Shown: positions 50,119 through 63,656 of the stretch, piece by piece
Layout: each line of letters begins with the position of its first letter
How positions within the stretch are numbered: the stretch's first letter is position 1
Assembly: GCF_017654505.1 (NCBI RefSeq)
Contig: NC_054545.1
Span: forward strand, 13,735,047 to 13,799,046
From: Polyodon spathula
Lineage: Eukaryota > Chordata > Actinopteri > Acipenseriformes > Polyodontidae
Length of the DNA stretch: 64,000 nucleotides
Reading direction: 5' to 3'
Notes under the pieces: generated by a model
The model's database searches: none
Told to the model about the DNA's origin: nothing
The model's input: the letters and a program-made list of their open reading frames with translations, nothing else
Translations under genes and position numbers: made by a program

Positions 50119-52419
50119 GTTAAAATGGCAGACAATGTGACAAGAGTTACTTCAAGCAAAATATTTGCAACAGGAAAAGCTTTAGGCTTTATCGGCAGTA
50201 GTGTTTTTATGTAAAGAAAAAATGTTGATGGATAAGATAATTATGCAGGACAATTTATTCAGCATGAATTGTGCTAAGCTCTTGCCAGGAGGAAGCCGTG
50301 TCTATAACTCATTACAACCAGATGAGATGTGCACAATCCACATATTATCAAACTTCCTGACCCTAGGAGCCGCATACCAACATTTTCATATGGCCGCAAG
50401 ACACATACTCTAAAACATTAAAACATGTTTTTTTTTTTTTAATTCTCTCAAACATTATAAGGGAATCTTGCACTTACTCTGTGCAGTACAGTAATTGTTA
50501 TCTCTTGATGGCAGCAAAATATCCAAGAACAAGGGAGAACATTGCAGAGCCTTACAGTTTGTGTGTATTTTATATTGTTTTATATTGTACTGAACAGTGT
50601 ATTAGACTTTATTATTTCTGTTTATAGTGTCTTATGCACTTTACATGAAACATATACAGTTATTCTGAAGCAAAATACAGTAACTAACCTGATTTCACCA
50701 AAAACACCACATAAAAAGATACATTTTTATAAGCTCTTCCCTTGAAGGTATGAATGCTTGCTTTTTTGTATGTATTCAATACTTTTGAGAGCTTTGTGGA
50801 TGACAAATGCACTGTATTTATTTTGAAAGGGATTACAATACCTGCTCATGACGAGCTATAAGACAATAAATATAATATTCATTTTAGGCCTGTAATATAA
50901 CATTTAAACATTCATTCTCTAGTCTAGTGCCAAACACTCCAATTTTATAAAGAAAGATTCATTCATCTGAATAAGGAAATTTTGCACGAGCTATATTCTA
51001 GGGTTCTTAGTTTTTGTTTTTTATTTTTGTTCCTTTTTTGCACCAACTCCATTCAATCAAACTCTTGGAAAGTGTTGATTGTGAAACAAGATCACTTTAG
51101 TTTTCTCTCCCATAAGTTGATTGAGATTGTGATTCTGTTTCATTGATAATGTAAAAAAAAGACAGCTCCTTATTTTAATTCAAACCGAACTCAAACAGCG
51201 AGTGTAACTAAACTGATTTAATTAAATCGTAATTAAGAGGAAACCATTATGTGCAAAGCAGGTTATAACATTTAAAATCCGGGAAAAGCAATTTAACTGA
51301 ACTAGCTTTTTGTGCTTGGGAGAAAAATACAAAAGTGATCTTTTTTTTATAATCATCACATTTCCAAGAGTTTAATTAAGAAACAGAGTTGGCTCAATAT
51401 AACATTTAAAGGGGCAGCACGTGACCAAAAATAAAAACTAAAACAAAGAGCCCCATCCAGCCATACAAAACTTGCTTGGGTCGTTGCATCATCTTCTTTA
51501 CTGAATGCCAAAAAGAGCATCTGCTGACTGCTGAGGCGTGCTTTTAAAGAGGCCAACTTGTTCCTTCTCAATTCTGATCCAGGAGGATATGCAGATGAAA
51601 ATTTGTTGTAATTTATTTCATAATTACATTTAAGGCTGACGTTTATGGTTTGCTCAATGCCACTGGGAACAGAAGAAAGAATAATAATCACAAATGAATA
51701 CAGAGAACAAAAATAATAAGCTATTATTTATTTTTGCTTTCTCTCTTTTCATTTTTGTTAACTATTCTTTCTTCAGTTCATTAGAGCCATAAAGTGTGCG
51801 TCACCCAGCATTTCCCTGCGTGCCACCCTTGAACTGCCCGGAAGCCGTGGTTTGGCCACATTATATTAAAGAAATAGTGAACAATAATGCTGGTTTTAAT
51901 TGTAGGCACGTTGTTAAGACCTCGTTTAAGCTCCCAAATATGACTGCTGAAAAAATATCCTTGCAAATGTTTAATATGTTTCCTAATGTCCTTTCCCCAA
52001 AAAAGGAAACGTGCAGACCTTCAGACATACCATTTCTGTCAATATGTCATATCTAAATTTTCGTCTATCTAGACAACCACTTATCCAATTGTAATACAAA
52101 TTTTGAAATTACATTATGAATTTGAATTAATACCTTGTCTGTCTCTACATAAATACTTACATTTTTTCATAATAATAATGTTGATGTCTCTCCTTCAATT
52201 TTATCCTTTTCCTACTCACTTTTTTAATATCTCATGATTTACTGGATTATAACTTTCTTTTACTTGCACAATTGCCACGTTTTTACATGTTTATTGTATT
52301 GCCACACAACAGGGTCAGACATTGCCCTGTTGGTAAAGAATAATGAAAAGGCATTACTTAAAAGACCAAAGAAATTCTTCACCACATATAAATCAGAAGG
52401 CAGAGGCCAAGGCTTGATG
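50119..52419. other. unannotated DNA
   Basis: No gene recognised. The stretch at 51380-51690 is less AT-rich and might be conserved noncoding DNA; its minus-strand 111-codon frame has no recognisable domain. Confidence 0.45.
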
Positions 52420-52634
52420 TAACAATCTTCACCACCAAGTACATGGCACTGGATGCTTTTATTTACAGCTGACAGGATAGTACAGACAAGAGAGCACCAC
52501 ACTACACAATGAACAGGACGTCTAACAGACCTCCAGACCAGAGCTAAATCAGTCTTGGTGTCGCACCCATAGATCTTCTTCAAGGCCCACACCATGCGGT
52601 TCATAGCCCAGCTGCCATCTGCATTCAATCCCTA
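52420..52634 (-). other. possible host exon or exon relic, unassigned
   Basis: On the minus strand a TTTTAG acceptor-like string (about 52635) precedes a stop-free stretch reading GLNADGSWAMNRMVWALKK-IYGCDTKTDL and on. Codon composition is balanced and GC is higher than in the surroundings. A donor-like GAGGTCTGTTAG follows about 100 bases in (near 52527). The open frame continues past this to 52260, but its later part becomes AT-rich and phenylalanine-rich. I do not recognise the protein. It could be a short internal exon of a host gene, a processed-pseudogene piece or chance. Confidence 0.3.
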
Positions 52635-52639
52635 AAACA

Positions 52640-55600
52640 TGTGTTTTAAATGAAACCACAACACTTGAATTACCATACTAATAAACAATAGTGTAATGGT
52701 CTCCGGATTCCAGTACAAATTTACCACTTCTGTTCCATTGTATACTTTTTGTTTGGAGATACAGTTGCTTTGAGGTATTCTGACTACACACACCAGTATG
52801 CAGATATATACTTCACTGACAAACAAGAACTAATTACAAAAAGAAGACCAATGCAAGGAAGCTACAGTGTATTAGAGCCACAATGAAACAAGGTTTAATC
52901 TTCCCATATTGCTGAAAAACCTTACATGATTCTACATGGATAACCATACATTAATTAAATTGACTATGATGGAAAATAAAAAGGTCACATATATACATGT
53001 TACAATTACCAATATAAATGAAGGAAGACAGCAAGCTAGAAACCAAAAAAAGGTAATTTTTTTTCTGATAAATTCAGATAACACAAAGGCAGGCAGCCCC
53101 AAAGAAAGACATATATTATTCATCTAAGGAACTATTTGAATTGAGTTCAATAACATGACAAGTTGTATTTCATATACTAACCTCCAATAAGTATAGTATA
53201 CCCTCCAGTAAATATTCAATGCTATCGAGCAACTGAGGCTCCTAGAACACTACTGTTGTATCCCATACTCTGTGTTTTGTATCCTGGTTACATATAGAAG
53301 TTATATACAGTACCTCCACTGTTTGTTGCATACCAACCTATTTTTATTCACTGTAGCTTATTTGATAAAACAGCATATTCAACTGTGCATGCCAAGTCTT
53401 AGCACTGGCCATCTTCACCCACTGAAAATCTGGACCTCCTATGGGTATTTTCATGCAACACCTGGATGGAAACTATATTCTATAGTGAATGACAAGTGGA
53501 ATCTCTCTGCCATTCATGTTAATTGTGATTCCAAATCCTGATATCTGTGATAAAACAACATTGTACAGCTTGGATAAACAAATGTTGAAGGGACTATAGC
53601 AAAAGCAGACAATTACAGAACCAAATGACTGATTCAAAGTCAAAATCAGAGCATAAGCTGCACAAAGTTGACATTTTTATTAAAATACTTGACCTTAAAA
53701 AAAGAGAAAGACCAAAACATTTGCCATGTAATAGCTATAACAGCAGGGTATATCTAGTGTATAAAGAAAACAGTCTTCCTCTCTAGTATAAAATCCTAAA
53801 CTTCATCTTGGAGTTTTCCACTTAGAAGACTGTTATCTCCTTGTACAGTTGATGGGCCCTGCAGTTATCGAGTATGCACATACTTTTTGCATCTTCCAGT
53901 CATTCCATCTGAAAACAGTGCCATACGATTCAGAAAACTTGTCTGCAAACCTTCCTCCCTTGGGACTAATTTCCCTCAGAAGTTGAAGACTCCTGTGCTT
54001 TTTCTTCCTATACGGTTAAACATTCAGGGAGCTCATAAAACAAATAAATGAGTGCTGAACTTAACAAGATGGTTTAAGCAAACAATGTTATGAGCATCCC
54101 ATAGCTAGACATGATTATTGTTCCTTTTCCTACTGCCTCTGTCAGTTCTCGTGTGCCTAATGGTCTTCTTATATTCTCTGCTCTACCTCTTTGTAAACAT
54201 ACAGTCCATGTGTCATACTTTTCTTAACAGGGAAAATTGCTTAAAGAATTCTGATTACCCGACATAACTAATAACTCTTTTTTTTATAAACTTCAGACAA
54301 GGGTCTGCTGTAAACATATTACTTGCAGTTGAGTAGGTAGGGTGCATCAGTCTAACCCCCCCTCTAATTTGGGGTATAAACTTAATCATAAAGTTCAGTG
54401 AGTTTGTAAATATAAAACAAAAAAAAAATGTTTTTTAAAGTAAAATAAGATGACTCATCCACATAGTGTACAAGATGTTGATATATTTTAATAGGATCAG
54501 CAGTATACAGTATGTCTAGAATATAGACTAGCTTTTTAGATGACTTCAGCTTATACTTTGTCTATTTTGTGCTCTGTTTCCCACTGGCAATGTGAGTCGG
54601 ATATAACTACTGGAACTAAGCACAGGAAGTATTTAGGAACCATGTGGAAATTAAATTAACTTGCTCCATTGGAGTGTCTGTGTGGCAAAAGCATCTAGCT
54701 GCAGCAATCTACCCCACCCCCTTGAGCTTGTGTTTTGTGTTCCCAGTTCAGTAGTTGATTAAAACTGTTATATTGCCAATTTTAAAGAACTGATTTAGCT
54801 TAGGAGTTACAAACCCCACAATTTTGAACACAGAATGTGAAACAGGAAACAAGGCTCCTGGCTACTGTAACAGACAAGAAGACTGTCTTGTTATTATTCC
54901 TCAGGTTAATCGGGTAGAACTTTTTTAAATGTATTACCCCCATATCAAGTAAGTGAACACTGCAGTTAGACATTGCAGACTTATTGAGCACCCTCCATTC
55001 CCGGTGTGTTTGTGTTATGGGAAGCCAAAAAATATAATTTTAAGAACATTCAAATAAAAATCTCCAGTCTTTAACTTGCAACAATAGCAACGCTGAATTG
55101 CCAAAAGATCTTAACAGTATCAAAATTTGCTATCCTAAATGTGACATAGGTCTCTGGTTAACCCAATCTGTGGCTTTGTCTCTCAAGAATTGTTACTATT
55201 TAATAATGTTTGCTTATTTTGATGACATGTTGTAAAAAAAAAAAGCCAATTAACAATCAGACTACTAATGCTGACCTTAGAGGTTAATCAGAAATCTGTC
55301 ATTGACTGGATTATCAGTATTTTGTAATAAATCAATATTTTTAATTTGGACAAATATAAAAATATGTTTTGGTTTCACTCAGCCAAATTGCAGAAATGGC
55401 AAAGGTGACCCAATTAACTGCAGTGAATTCAAATGTTTCTGTCAATTACCAAGACACATAAACAATGAAAAGATTAAGAGAGGGTGCCAGTCACTTGGAA
55501 TTGACTTTTTAACTAATCACAACTCCTACCATACAAATGATTTTTTTTTCTTTGAACCTATATCGAATCTTTACAAAAATTAAAAACACAGATTTTTTAC

Positions 55601-56100
55601 CCCCTGAATGCAGGCTTCTCAGCACTATACACTCTAGCTCCTCCATCAATAAAGCTGGATTCAGTAGCAGTATGGATTCCCTATCTATTATGTTCATTGT
55701 GGCTTCAAAACGCTGTAACGAGATAATATTGGAATTTACCTACAAGTGACTGCCAAAAATTAGATATTTACTATTGAAGTCGTTTCACATTTTATGCTAC
55801 TACCATAGGGTGTACTTTCCGTATGAAGTTGTGATAAGTATTGTTTAAAGATGGCACTCATGTTAATAGAATAGAGAAAAGATCTACATTGTACAAGTAG
55901 TCCTAAATAGGATTCAATAAACACGGAAATAGAAATGTGACAATACACAAGTTCATTTTTTTCAACTATACCCTAGGGTAATTCCATTAAAGGTAAAAAC
56001 ATCATAAACATTTCGTTTTTGTCTGCCAGAATTCCCATCTAGTTCACAAGCTCTTTCAATGGGATAGCTGATGTGTACCCAGTTGTTCGCTCAGAATTTT
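52640..56100. other. unannotated AT-rich DNA
   Basis: No recognisable genes or elements. Open frames of 60-93 codons overlap on both strands without domain signals. Confidence 0.5.
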
Positions 56101-56895
56101 TTTTAAAGTAATTCTTCAGAAGATAGTGAAGTAGCATAGCACATTCTCCCTTTCTCTTTGAATTAATGTTAAAGCTGCAGAACATTATTTCATTCACAAA
56201 TTATGCTAACACATGGGAGGACACATTTATAGGATAAGCTTGGCAGCTTGTGAAGCTCCCCAGTATTTACTGGACATCATTTGCTCCCATGCAGAAACAT
56301 TAGTATAGACATAAGCCCTAAATGATTACTTCATTAGTGCAGTGAAAGAGTTGGCCACTTGCAAGACGTTTTTGTGGTGATTGATGTGATATATCAGTGT
56401 AAGGAAACATCCCTTATCAGAATACAAATAAAGCTACCAGTAATGTTGAGATAAGTACATTCCTTCAGTTTGTTGTTTAATTAGGCTGCACTGGAGCAAT
56501 TTCAAATCCTTTCACTAAAACAAGAAGAAACTGATTATGCTAATTAGATTCAAAATAAACTCAAACAGCATTTTTAATTGCTGCTATTTTGAGTTTTTCA
56601 GGGTAAACAGCTTATTAATAGTTGTTTTAACAGTTCAACAATTAAACTGCCACTCCCCTTTGATACATGTGCATAGGGGATTTCAAGATTTGTTTTTTTT
56701 TATTTTTTACTCAGCTCTTCAAACCCAGTACATTAATTACCCCTTAAAAACCACTTTGAAAGAATTCAGCCATGTGCAATACGTCGAGACGCAGTACGAA
56801 AACTTTACCGGGTTTGTGGTGTTTGGGAAACTGTACTACAATTTACTCACCTTTTTAACATATGGAAACGCCTTAAGGTTACATGTAAAATGAAT
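56100..56895. other. possible conserved noncoding block
   Basis: The part at 56150-56420 is rich in non-repetitive, homeodomain-like and AT-balanced motifs. The part at 56765-56890 retains several CpGs (TACGTCGAGACG) in an otherwise CpG-poor region. The 118-codon frame ending at 56893 covers both kinds of sequence and has no recognisable domain. Conservation is only a suspicion. Confidence 0.25.
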
Positions 56896-58461
56896 GTTCA
56901 ACATACAAATTGCAGTTCAACAAACATATTTGAAACACACAATGTCAATAGTGAGTAGAGCCAGATTCAAAGGCACAAGTCTTTAAGGAGATTTATTGTT
57001 CTGTAGTATACAAAGCCATTCATCAATTCCTTCAGGGAAGTGGAAGGAGTTTTGCAGGTCGGTTCTCCATGATGGCCCATTGAACCATCACTGTTGATAT
57101 TGTTTGAAGTGAAACAACAATAGTTGGCGAATTCTTATATGCCAAAGGTATTATCTATTACAACATACAAAAACATGTATGCTACATATAGTCCTGCAAG
57201 TGTTTCTAACAGTTGTCAAACCCCTGAATATTATTATGCACAGTAATGAAATCTCAAAGCATTTTAACAGCTGGTTTCACAGACTCCGATTAGCATTAAT
57301 CTTGGACTACCTTACTTAAGGTTACTGGCCATATACATGCTAATATGTATTAAGAAACCTTTGTATTTTACCTGCTAATACATCTGTATTTAAACAACCA
57401 AATTGTTAAAAAATACTTTTCTTAACTTACATTAACATAACAACATTTTCACAAGAACTGTATACTGTAATTTATGTTTGCTTTGACTAAGGAGAAGCCA
57501 ATTTCTCATTCCATAACAAAATGAAATAAAAAGTGAACTTCCCTTAGGTTATTATAGGACCCCAGAGTCTTTCACTTATATCACTTGTAATGCAGTAAGT
57601 GAATCAGATACCCATACTTCCATCAAATGTGCAGTACTCTGAAAGTAAAAATAGGATTCAGAGAAGTCAAAGTGAAAATAAAGCGTAGAAAGCAAAAATA
57701 TGTATAGTAAAAGAGTAAGGGATACTGGGAGAATTATTATTGCTATAAGAGATAAGAAGATGCTTTTAAAACCTTTATTATAACACCTTCATGGAATAAG
57801 CAACACATGTAAACATCTCACGGTAACACCTAGGCACCGACATGTCATTCTACAGAGCCAAGCTTGGAAGCATCCCTATATCTGGATGGCAATTCCTATT
57901 GGCAGTTATTGTATTGTTATATATTTGATACCTACACACTTTTGTAATTAATCTGTCCATCACCTTGACCTGTATCTTCTCCTGATTACAGTATGTCCCA
58001 GTCCTGGGCCACCATTCTGTTACAAGCCTTGTCCATCTGTTATCTATTCTCCAGGCCAGATGTCCCACCCCATGCCTCTGGCTTCATTGGATTGTCTCCA
58101 CAATATGCAACCAATTCTAATTAAAATACTGTAAATTGCAAATGGATGAGGTAGTGGATCTTCTCTATGTAATCAGTGATTCAGATTTCTTGTCCCTGCA
58201 ACACTAGTCAGTACTTGAAATTTGCAAACCCTTAGGTGATGCAGAAGACGATAGAAAATGTGTAGAAATCTTTTACCAGGGGAGAAAAATAAAGGGGAGT
58301 TTTATATGCTGCACCCCTGAGCCACAAGCATGCTGTGCTGCTGGCAAAAGAGAGGGGGCTGACAGCCACTGCTTGTTGGGAAACCACAGGTGCTAAAGGT
58401 GATTGCATAGAAATTACTGGAGGAATTCTTGGAAGTTAAGGAGTTACTGGATTGTGCTTTA
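56896..58461. other. unannotated DNA
   Basis: No gene or element was recognised. Confidence 0.5.
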
Positions 58462-59044
58462 TTAACCCTTTGAGGTCCTTTGTCGGACCAGCTCCGACAT
58501 TACAAGTTTCCCTTTCAAGTCCATCAAAAAGATGTCAAGCACAGGTCTCTAGTCGTTTTTTCTCCGGAAAAAGCTGAGAAAACCTTTCAATGGACAAGTG
58601 AGACCGATAGAAGTGAGAGAAACTAAAAAAAAAAAAAAAGGGGTGGAGCAATACACAGAGGTAGGCACCACACAAATAGCACAGACATAAGCAAACAAGA
58701 AAGAATATCACAGACATTTGCAGAGTTTTTTGAGATGTTATAGTAATAAAATAATGATTTGGATCACATTATTGAGGAGTTTGGTGCTAAAACGAGTGAT
58801 CACGAGAGGATTTAGCAGTATGCACGACTATGAAGAGGTACCGTATGTGAAAAACACAGCGAACAAGGGGTGAGGGTTGGTCGGATATGCAATCTGAGTG
58901 CCCTTTTGATATGGTGTGCCTGTTTTACTATGAAAAAAATAATAATTTAAACAGCGTATGTAAAATAAACAGTACTTGTGAAAATACATAAATTGGACCT
59001 GATGCACCTGACAGGTACTGATTAAATGGACCGCTAAGGGTTAA
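58462..59044 (+). mobile_element. piggyBac-type MITE, full-length copy 2
   Basis: TTAA at 58462-58465 and 59041-59044 bracket CCCTTTGAGGTCC at the left and GGACCGCTAAGGG at the right. The internal sequence follows copy 1 (15250-15850) in the same order: the TCTCCGGAAAAAGC block, CCTTTCAATGG, AATATCACAGACATTTGCA, AGATGTTATAGTAATAAAATAATGA and GAGAGGATTTA, followed by the AAATAAACAG blocks near the right end. The G run of copy 1 is replaced by an A run. No transposase is encoded. Confidence 0.87.
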
Positions 59045-61031
59045 GCAATACAAAAGGTATTAATTAATTTAGGAGGATCTCCTACAAGCTTCTTAGTTGC
59101 TGCTTGCTTGTTTTGTAACATTACCGTAATCTTCAGAAAATAACACGCACCCTGTGTATCGTGCACATGGCAGAGCAGTTTCATTTAACACCCCTTGTAT
59201 AACGCTCACACCTTACATAATGCAAATCCAAGAAGCAAAGAAGTAAAGTAAAAATTAATTGTGATCAATCACACTTTATACAGTGTCTATATACTATATT
59301 ATCAATACATAAACAAAGCATACAATCTCAATATAAAATCTTTTAGTTTTTGTTATATTTTTTTCTCAAACACAAATAAAGGCTTGACTGGAACATTTGC
59401 TTTTGCTGAAAGCTGCAAGAAAAACAGGTTAGTATTTCTGTAGGTTGTGACTTATCATACAAGTGCAAACTGCAACAAAGTAGACGGTACACCTCGTAAT
59501 GCACCTCATTGCTTCAGAAATTTGCAAAAATATATCATTTTTAATATTATTATGATTACATTTAAATGTACTGTACCATTAGTGCATCAGATCATTTTGT
59601 TTCAAACAGATATAATAGTAAATTGATATATTCATTTTATATAATTATTGGAATGAACAAAAAGCAGGTGTTTTGTTACTCACATCATTATATATAAATT
59701 ACACTGAAGAGGGTGTCTGGATTCACTGTGGATGTGAAGCTATGGCATGTAATGATGACTTCACCATGTATGTGCCAGACCCAGCAAGGCAGCTTAAGTA
59801 ACTGTATGGAGTGCTGAAGTTACTAGAATAATAAACCCTGGGAAATCCATGACACTGACCTTGTGAGGAACACATCTTTGTGGGGCAGTGGTTTGGTTAA
59901 GGTCAATACTGTGTCATCTGGTGAGGTTTTATCTTCAGGTGTTTTACAAATCAGTTTTAAAAGGGTGATTTTTCATTGAACAGTATTTGTATTTGTTGTT
60001 TTATTACATTGGGTTATTGTTAGGCTTGAATGTTTTAATATACATTTCAATGCACACTTGTAAGAAAGTCACAGGTGGAGAAACATATTGTCAGTTATTA
60101 AGTGACATATTTAATCTTTTTCAGAAATCTTACAAGCAAGCCTTGAGCCCAAAAAAGCTTTGCTGACACTTACCCTTTAAGATCTAGCACATGAATGATA
60201 ACCAGCACATGCACACACAAATTCAGTATCTGTATTGAAAAGAACAAGCCTGCACGCACATTGTACTACAAAAACAAACCAAACATTCTTAAGTAAACAT
60301 TATTATGTTTCTCTTGTAAAACCTCTTGCAGTCAAGGACTTTCAAACTGTTTGAACAAAAGATTAGTGCTTAATATTCTATGGCTCAGCCTTAAACAACA
60401 ACTGATGAATATTCAAAGCTCCATTTTGCATGCAAAGCATCACTTGCAGTCATTTAAAAAGTAGTGTTGTTAATTACAACACTCGGTAACAAAACCGAGT
60501 AATTGCACAAGACCCCTTCTTTGATTGGCCCCTTGTGCATTTTTTTAATGTCCTTCTATGTTTTAAGTGGATCATCTTGAGATTGTTGTGAAAACCTGCT
60601 CCAGCTGAGTCTGTCTGACTAAGGTGGTTTATGATCCTGCACATGTAGCATACAAAAGCATCACTGTGCTTTAGTACTTCAAATCATTGCAAATGCTACA
60701 GTAGGTTTTTTCATCCTATACCCCCAGGTAAACCAGAAACTGGCACTTGCAGTAGGCTGTAGAGTGAGACTGCAGCTGCTCAAGCCCCAGAGCCTCACAG
60801 TTGTTGCTGTTGCTAAACTCGATGTGTGGCCTCCTTCAATAGACAGTTTTTAAAATGGGATTGGACAAGACTACATTTTCATCCAAAACCTAAAGTGACC
60901 ATTCTAAATTCTAAATTCTATATTGAACTACCTTCATTATTTGTTTGTTTGTGTGTAGTAATACTGTATGTAGTACCAGCTACATATTTTCTTTATAACG
61001 TGTTAGAAATTTATATTGTAAGGCAAAGCTA
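59045..61031. other. unannotated DNA with a double hairpin
   Basis: No gene seen. The segment 60350-60550 is lower in simple sequence and contains two adjacent hairpins (60463-60500), listed separately. Confidence 0.5.
60463..60500. repeat. two overlapping hairpins
   Basis: AGTGTTGT-TAATT-ACAACACT (60463-60483) is overlapped at ACT by ACTCGGT-AACAAA-ACCGAGT (60481-60500). Both stems are perfect (8 and 7 bp). Because they share three bases they would compete or stack. Confidence 0.85.
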
Positions 61032-61340
<309 letters not shown>

Positions 61341-62790
61341 GGTGAGCATATAGAAGCATATAGATGTTGAAGAGGCCCGAGAACAGATCCCTGGGGGACA
61401 CCGCACGTGGCCGGGTTTGCGTCAGCACTGCTTACATCATGGAAAACAGACTGCATGCGTCCAGCTAGGTAAGAAGACAGCCAGAGGAGACAGGTTCCAG
61501 AGATCCCGGCATACCTCTGAAGGCAGTCAAGAAAGTTAAGAAGAATGGTATGATCTATGGTATCAAAAGCAGCAGTTAGGTCAAGAAGGATAAGGACAGA
61601 GGGAGCAGCAGCATAAACATTGAGCAGGAGATCAATTACAATCCAGAGAAGAGCAGATTCAGTACTGTGATGTAGCCGGATATGGGACAGAAGTTGGATA
61701 AGACAGCCGGATCAAGAAAAGGTGTTTTTGAGCACTGCCATTACTCAGACAGTCTTGAGGGCAGCAGGAACCAGGCCTGAGACCAGGGTTAAGAGTATGC
61801 ATAATGGAAGGAGCAAGAACCAAAGCACAGAGACAGACAAGATTTGTTGGCCAGGGGTCCAAGGGGCAAGTGGCAGTAGTTGATTTCAACAATAGGCTGG
61901 ATACATCAGTAATGGAGAGAGGAGAGAAGGGAGAGCTGGAGGGGCAATCGGAGTAGAGTCAAGGTGTTCAACTGATATACTGGGTTTGTAGCAGGAGAGC
62001 TTAGAATAAATGGTGTCGATTTTGTTCCGAAAGAAAGAGGAGAAATCACTGCAGGTAAGAGAGGAGGATGAATGGGAGGCAGATTTATTGATGGCTGGAT
62101 TCAGGATTTGGTCAATGGTTTTGAAAAGAATATTTGGTTTACCATGTCCCAGAGATATGAGTTCTGAGAAATACTTCACCCTGGCAACTACTGAGGTAAT
62201 CGGTCCAAAGCTCTTGGTGAACTGTTAGTCCAGTCGACCTCCATTTGCGCTCAGACTTAAACAGTTGAAGTTCGAGGGTGTATCATGGACAGTTTTGATG
62301 TTTCTTCACTATTTTAGTTGTAAGCGGGGAAACTGTCGATGACCTGAGTAAGGGTGGCGTTGTAGAGGGACATCGCAGCATCGACTGAAGAAGGGAAAGT
62401 ACCAGTCAGAGGAGAAGAGACACATTCCGATAGTATTGTAGGATTTAGCAGATTTTTAGGTTGGAAGGAAATAACAGTAACAGTAGTAGCTGAAACTGCA
62501 GGAAGATTAATATTTGCAGTGATTAAGAAATGGCCAGAGAGAGAGTCATGTGACTGAGTGATTGGACATATCAAGACACCTGGTGATGAGCAGATCCAGG
62601 GTGTGTCCAAGGGTGTGAGTAAGAACATTGACAAATTGAGAGAGTCCAAGATAGTGGGGAAGAATGCAAATCGACATGGATGTTGAAATCACCTAGCAAT
62701 AGAATTTTGTCAGTTGATGTGCAGATTAAAGGCCTAGAGGTGATGATTGCTGGCAAGCAGATTAGTAATACAGTACAAAGCATGAGCCAT
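61341..62790 (-). pseudogene. L2-type LINE ORF2 pseudogene, truncated by a microsatellite
   Basis: On the minus strand from about 62790 inward, the endonuclease motif LLLGDFNIHVD is at about 62670-62705. A linker resembling the region between endonuclease and RT follows (ILNPAINKSASH, SLTCSDFSSFFRNKIDTIYS at about 62005-62120). Next come RT blocks LLDLTAAFDTIDHTILL (about 61545-61595) and CGVPQGSVLGPL (about 61375-61410). The series is spread over several frames with stops and shifts. The RT ends shortly after this block where the TA microsatellite begins, so the catalytic ADD box and the 3' end are absent. LDLTAAFDTIDHTILL is characteristic of L2-clade elements. Confidence 0.85.
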
Positions 62791-62801
62791 TCATTTATTT
62801 T

Positions 62802-63038
62802 CTACTCTGCTGGTAATTCCATTTCCAAACTCACATCTTTTCGTCTTGGCTTGTAAGCCGCATTCTGTAATAGAAATGACCAAGCACATTGATTGAGAAC
62901 TTGTTGTACTGGTAGTGGCAGTTCAAATTGACAAAGAACTCGAGACAAATGTATCAAAGTCTTTGATGCCAAAGTTTGCTTGTGGAATGCAACTATTGCA
63001 AAACACTTTTGAGTCCTTAAGTCAACCTTGTGATTCAA
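62802..63038 (-). other. unassigned open frame with a stop next to AATAAA
   Basis: The frame reads HKVDLRTQKCFAIVAFHKQTL, SRVLCQFELPLPVQQVL and NAAYKPRRKDVSLEMELPAE, then a stop at 62802-62804 followed at once by AAAATAAATG. Composition is protein-like, not simple-sequence. It lies just upstream (minus strand) of the L2 endonuclease piece but does not resemble L2 proteins. It may be the 3' end of a gene or a processed-pseudogene fragment; I do not recognise the family. Confidence 0.3.
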
Positions 63039-63513
63039 GGTAAAAGTGACAAGGGTGACCTTGTGGTTGAAAAGGCTTGACTGAGTATATTGAATCCTCT
63101 GCTAATAATAACATTGTTAAGGGGTTTTGATGGTTGTTGGTATGTGCAACCGCACTGAGATAATAATAAGACATTCTGTACTTTATTGACAATATAAAGA
63201 GTGTTGTATCGTTGTTGGATATTGTTATGTTATGTTTTTTTTTTTTTTTTTTAATCAATGTGTAAATGTGATTTTTATCAATTATAATTTCTTGTTTTGG
63301 CAATGCATGTATGCTGTAAACCAAGCAGTTCTCTACGACACTCATGTAAAATAAAATAGATCCTTAAGATTAAATATTCCCTGAGTATTTTAAAACAAAA
63401 CTATAATATTAAAACAGACAGCAAGTACAGTCCCATGCATGCTTTTTTATTTTATACATACATATATACAAGGTTAGGTTACGGTTAGGCCATGTTGACA
63501 ATAAATTTATTTT

Positions 63514-63656
63514 ACTGGTGGACCCCCGGAAAGTGCTTGAAGTCTTGAAGGTACTTGAAGGCTGCCGATTCCTTATCTAGAGCTCTGACAAATTGTTTCA
63601 TAAGACTCAATTTGATGTGCAGTGGTGGCATCAGCACTTTCCGGGGGTCCACCAGT
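63514..63656. repeat. perfect 24-bp inverted repeat
   Basis: The 24 bases at 63514-63537 (core GGTGGACCCCCGGAAAGTGC) are repeated exactly in reverse complement at 63633-63656, with 95 bases between them. The region is GC-rich compared with its flanks. Confidence 0.95.
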
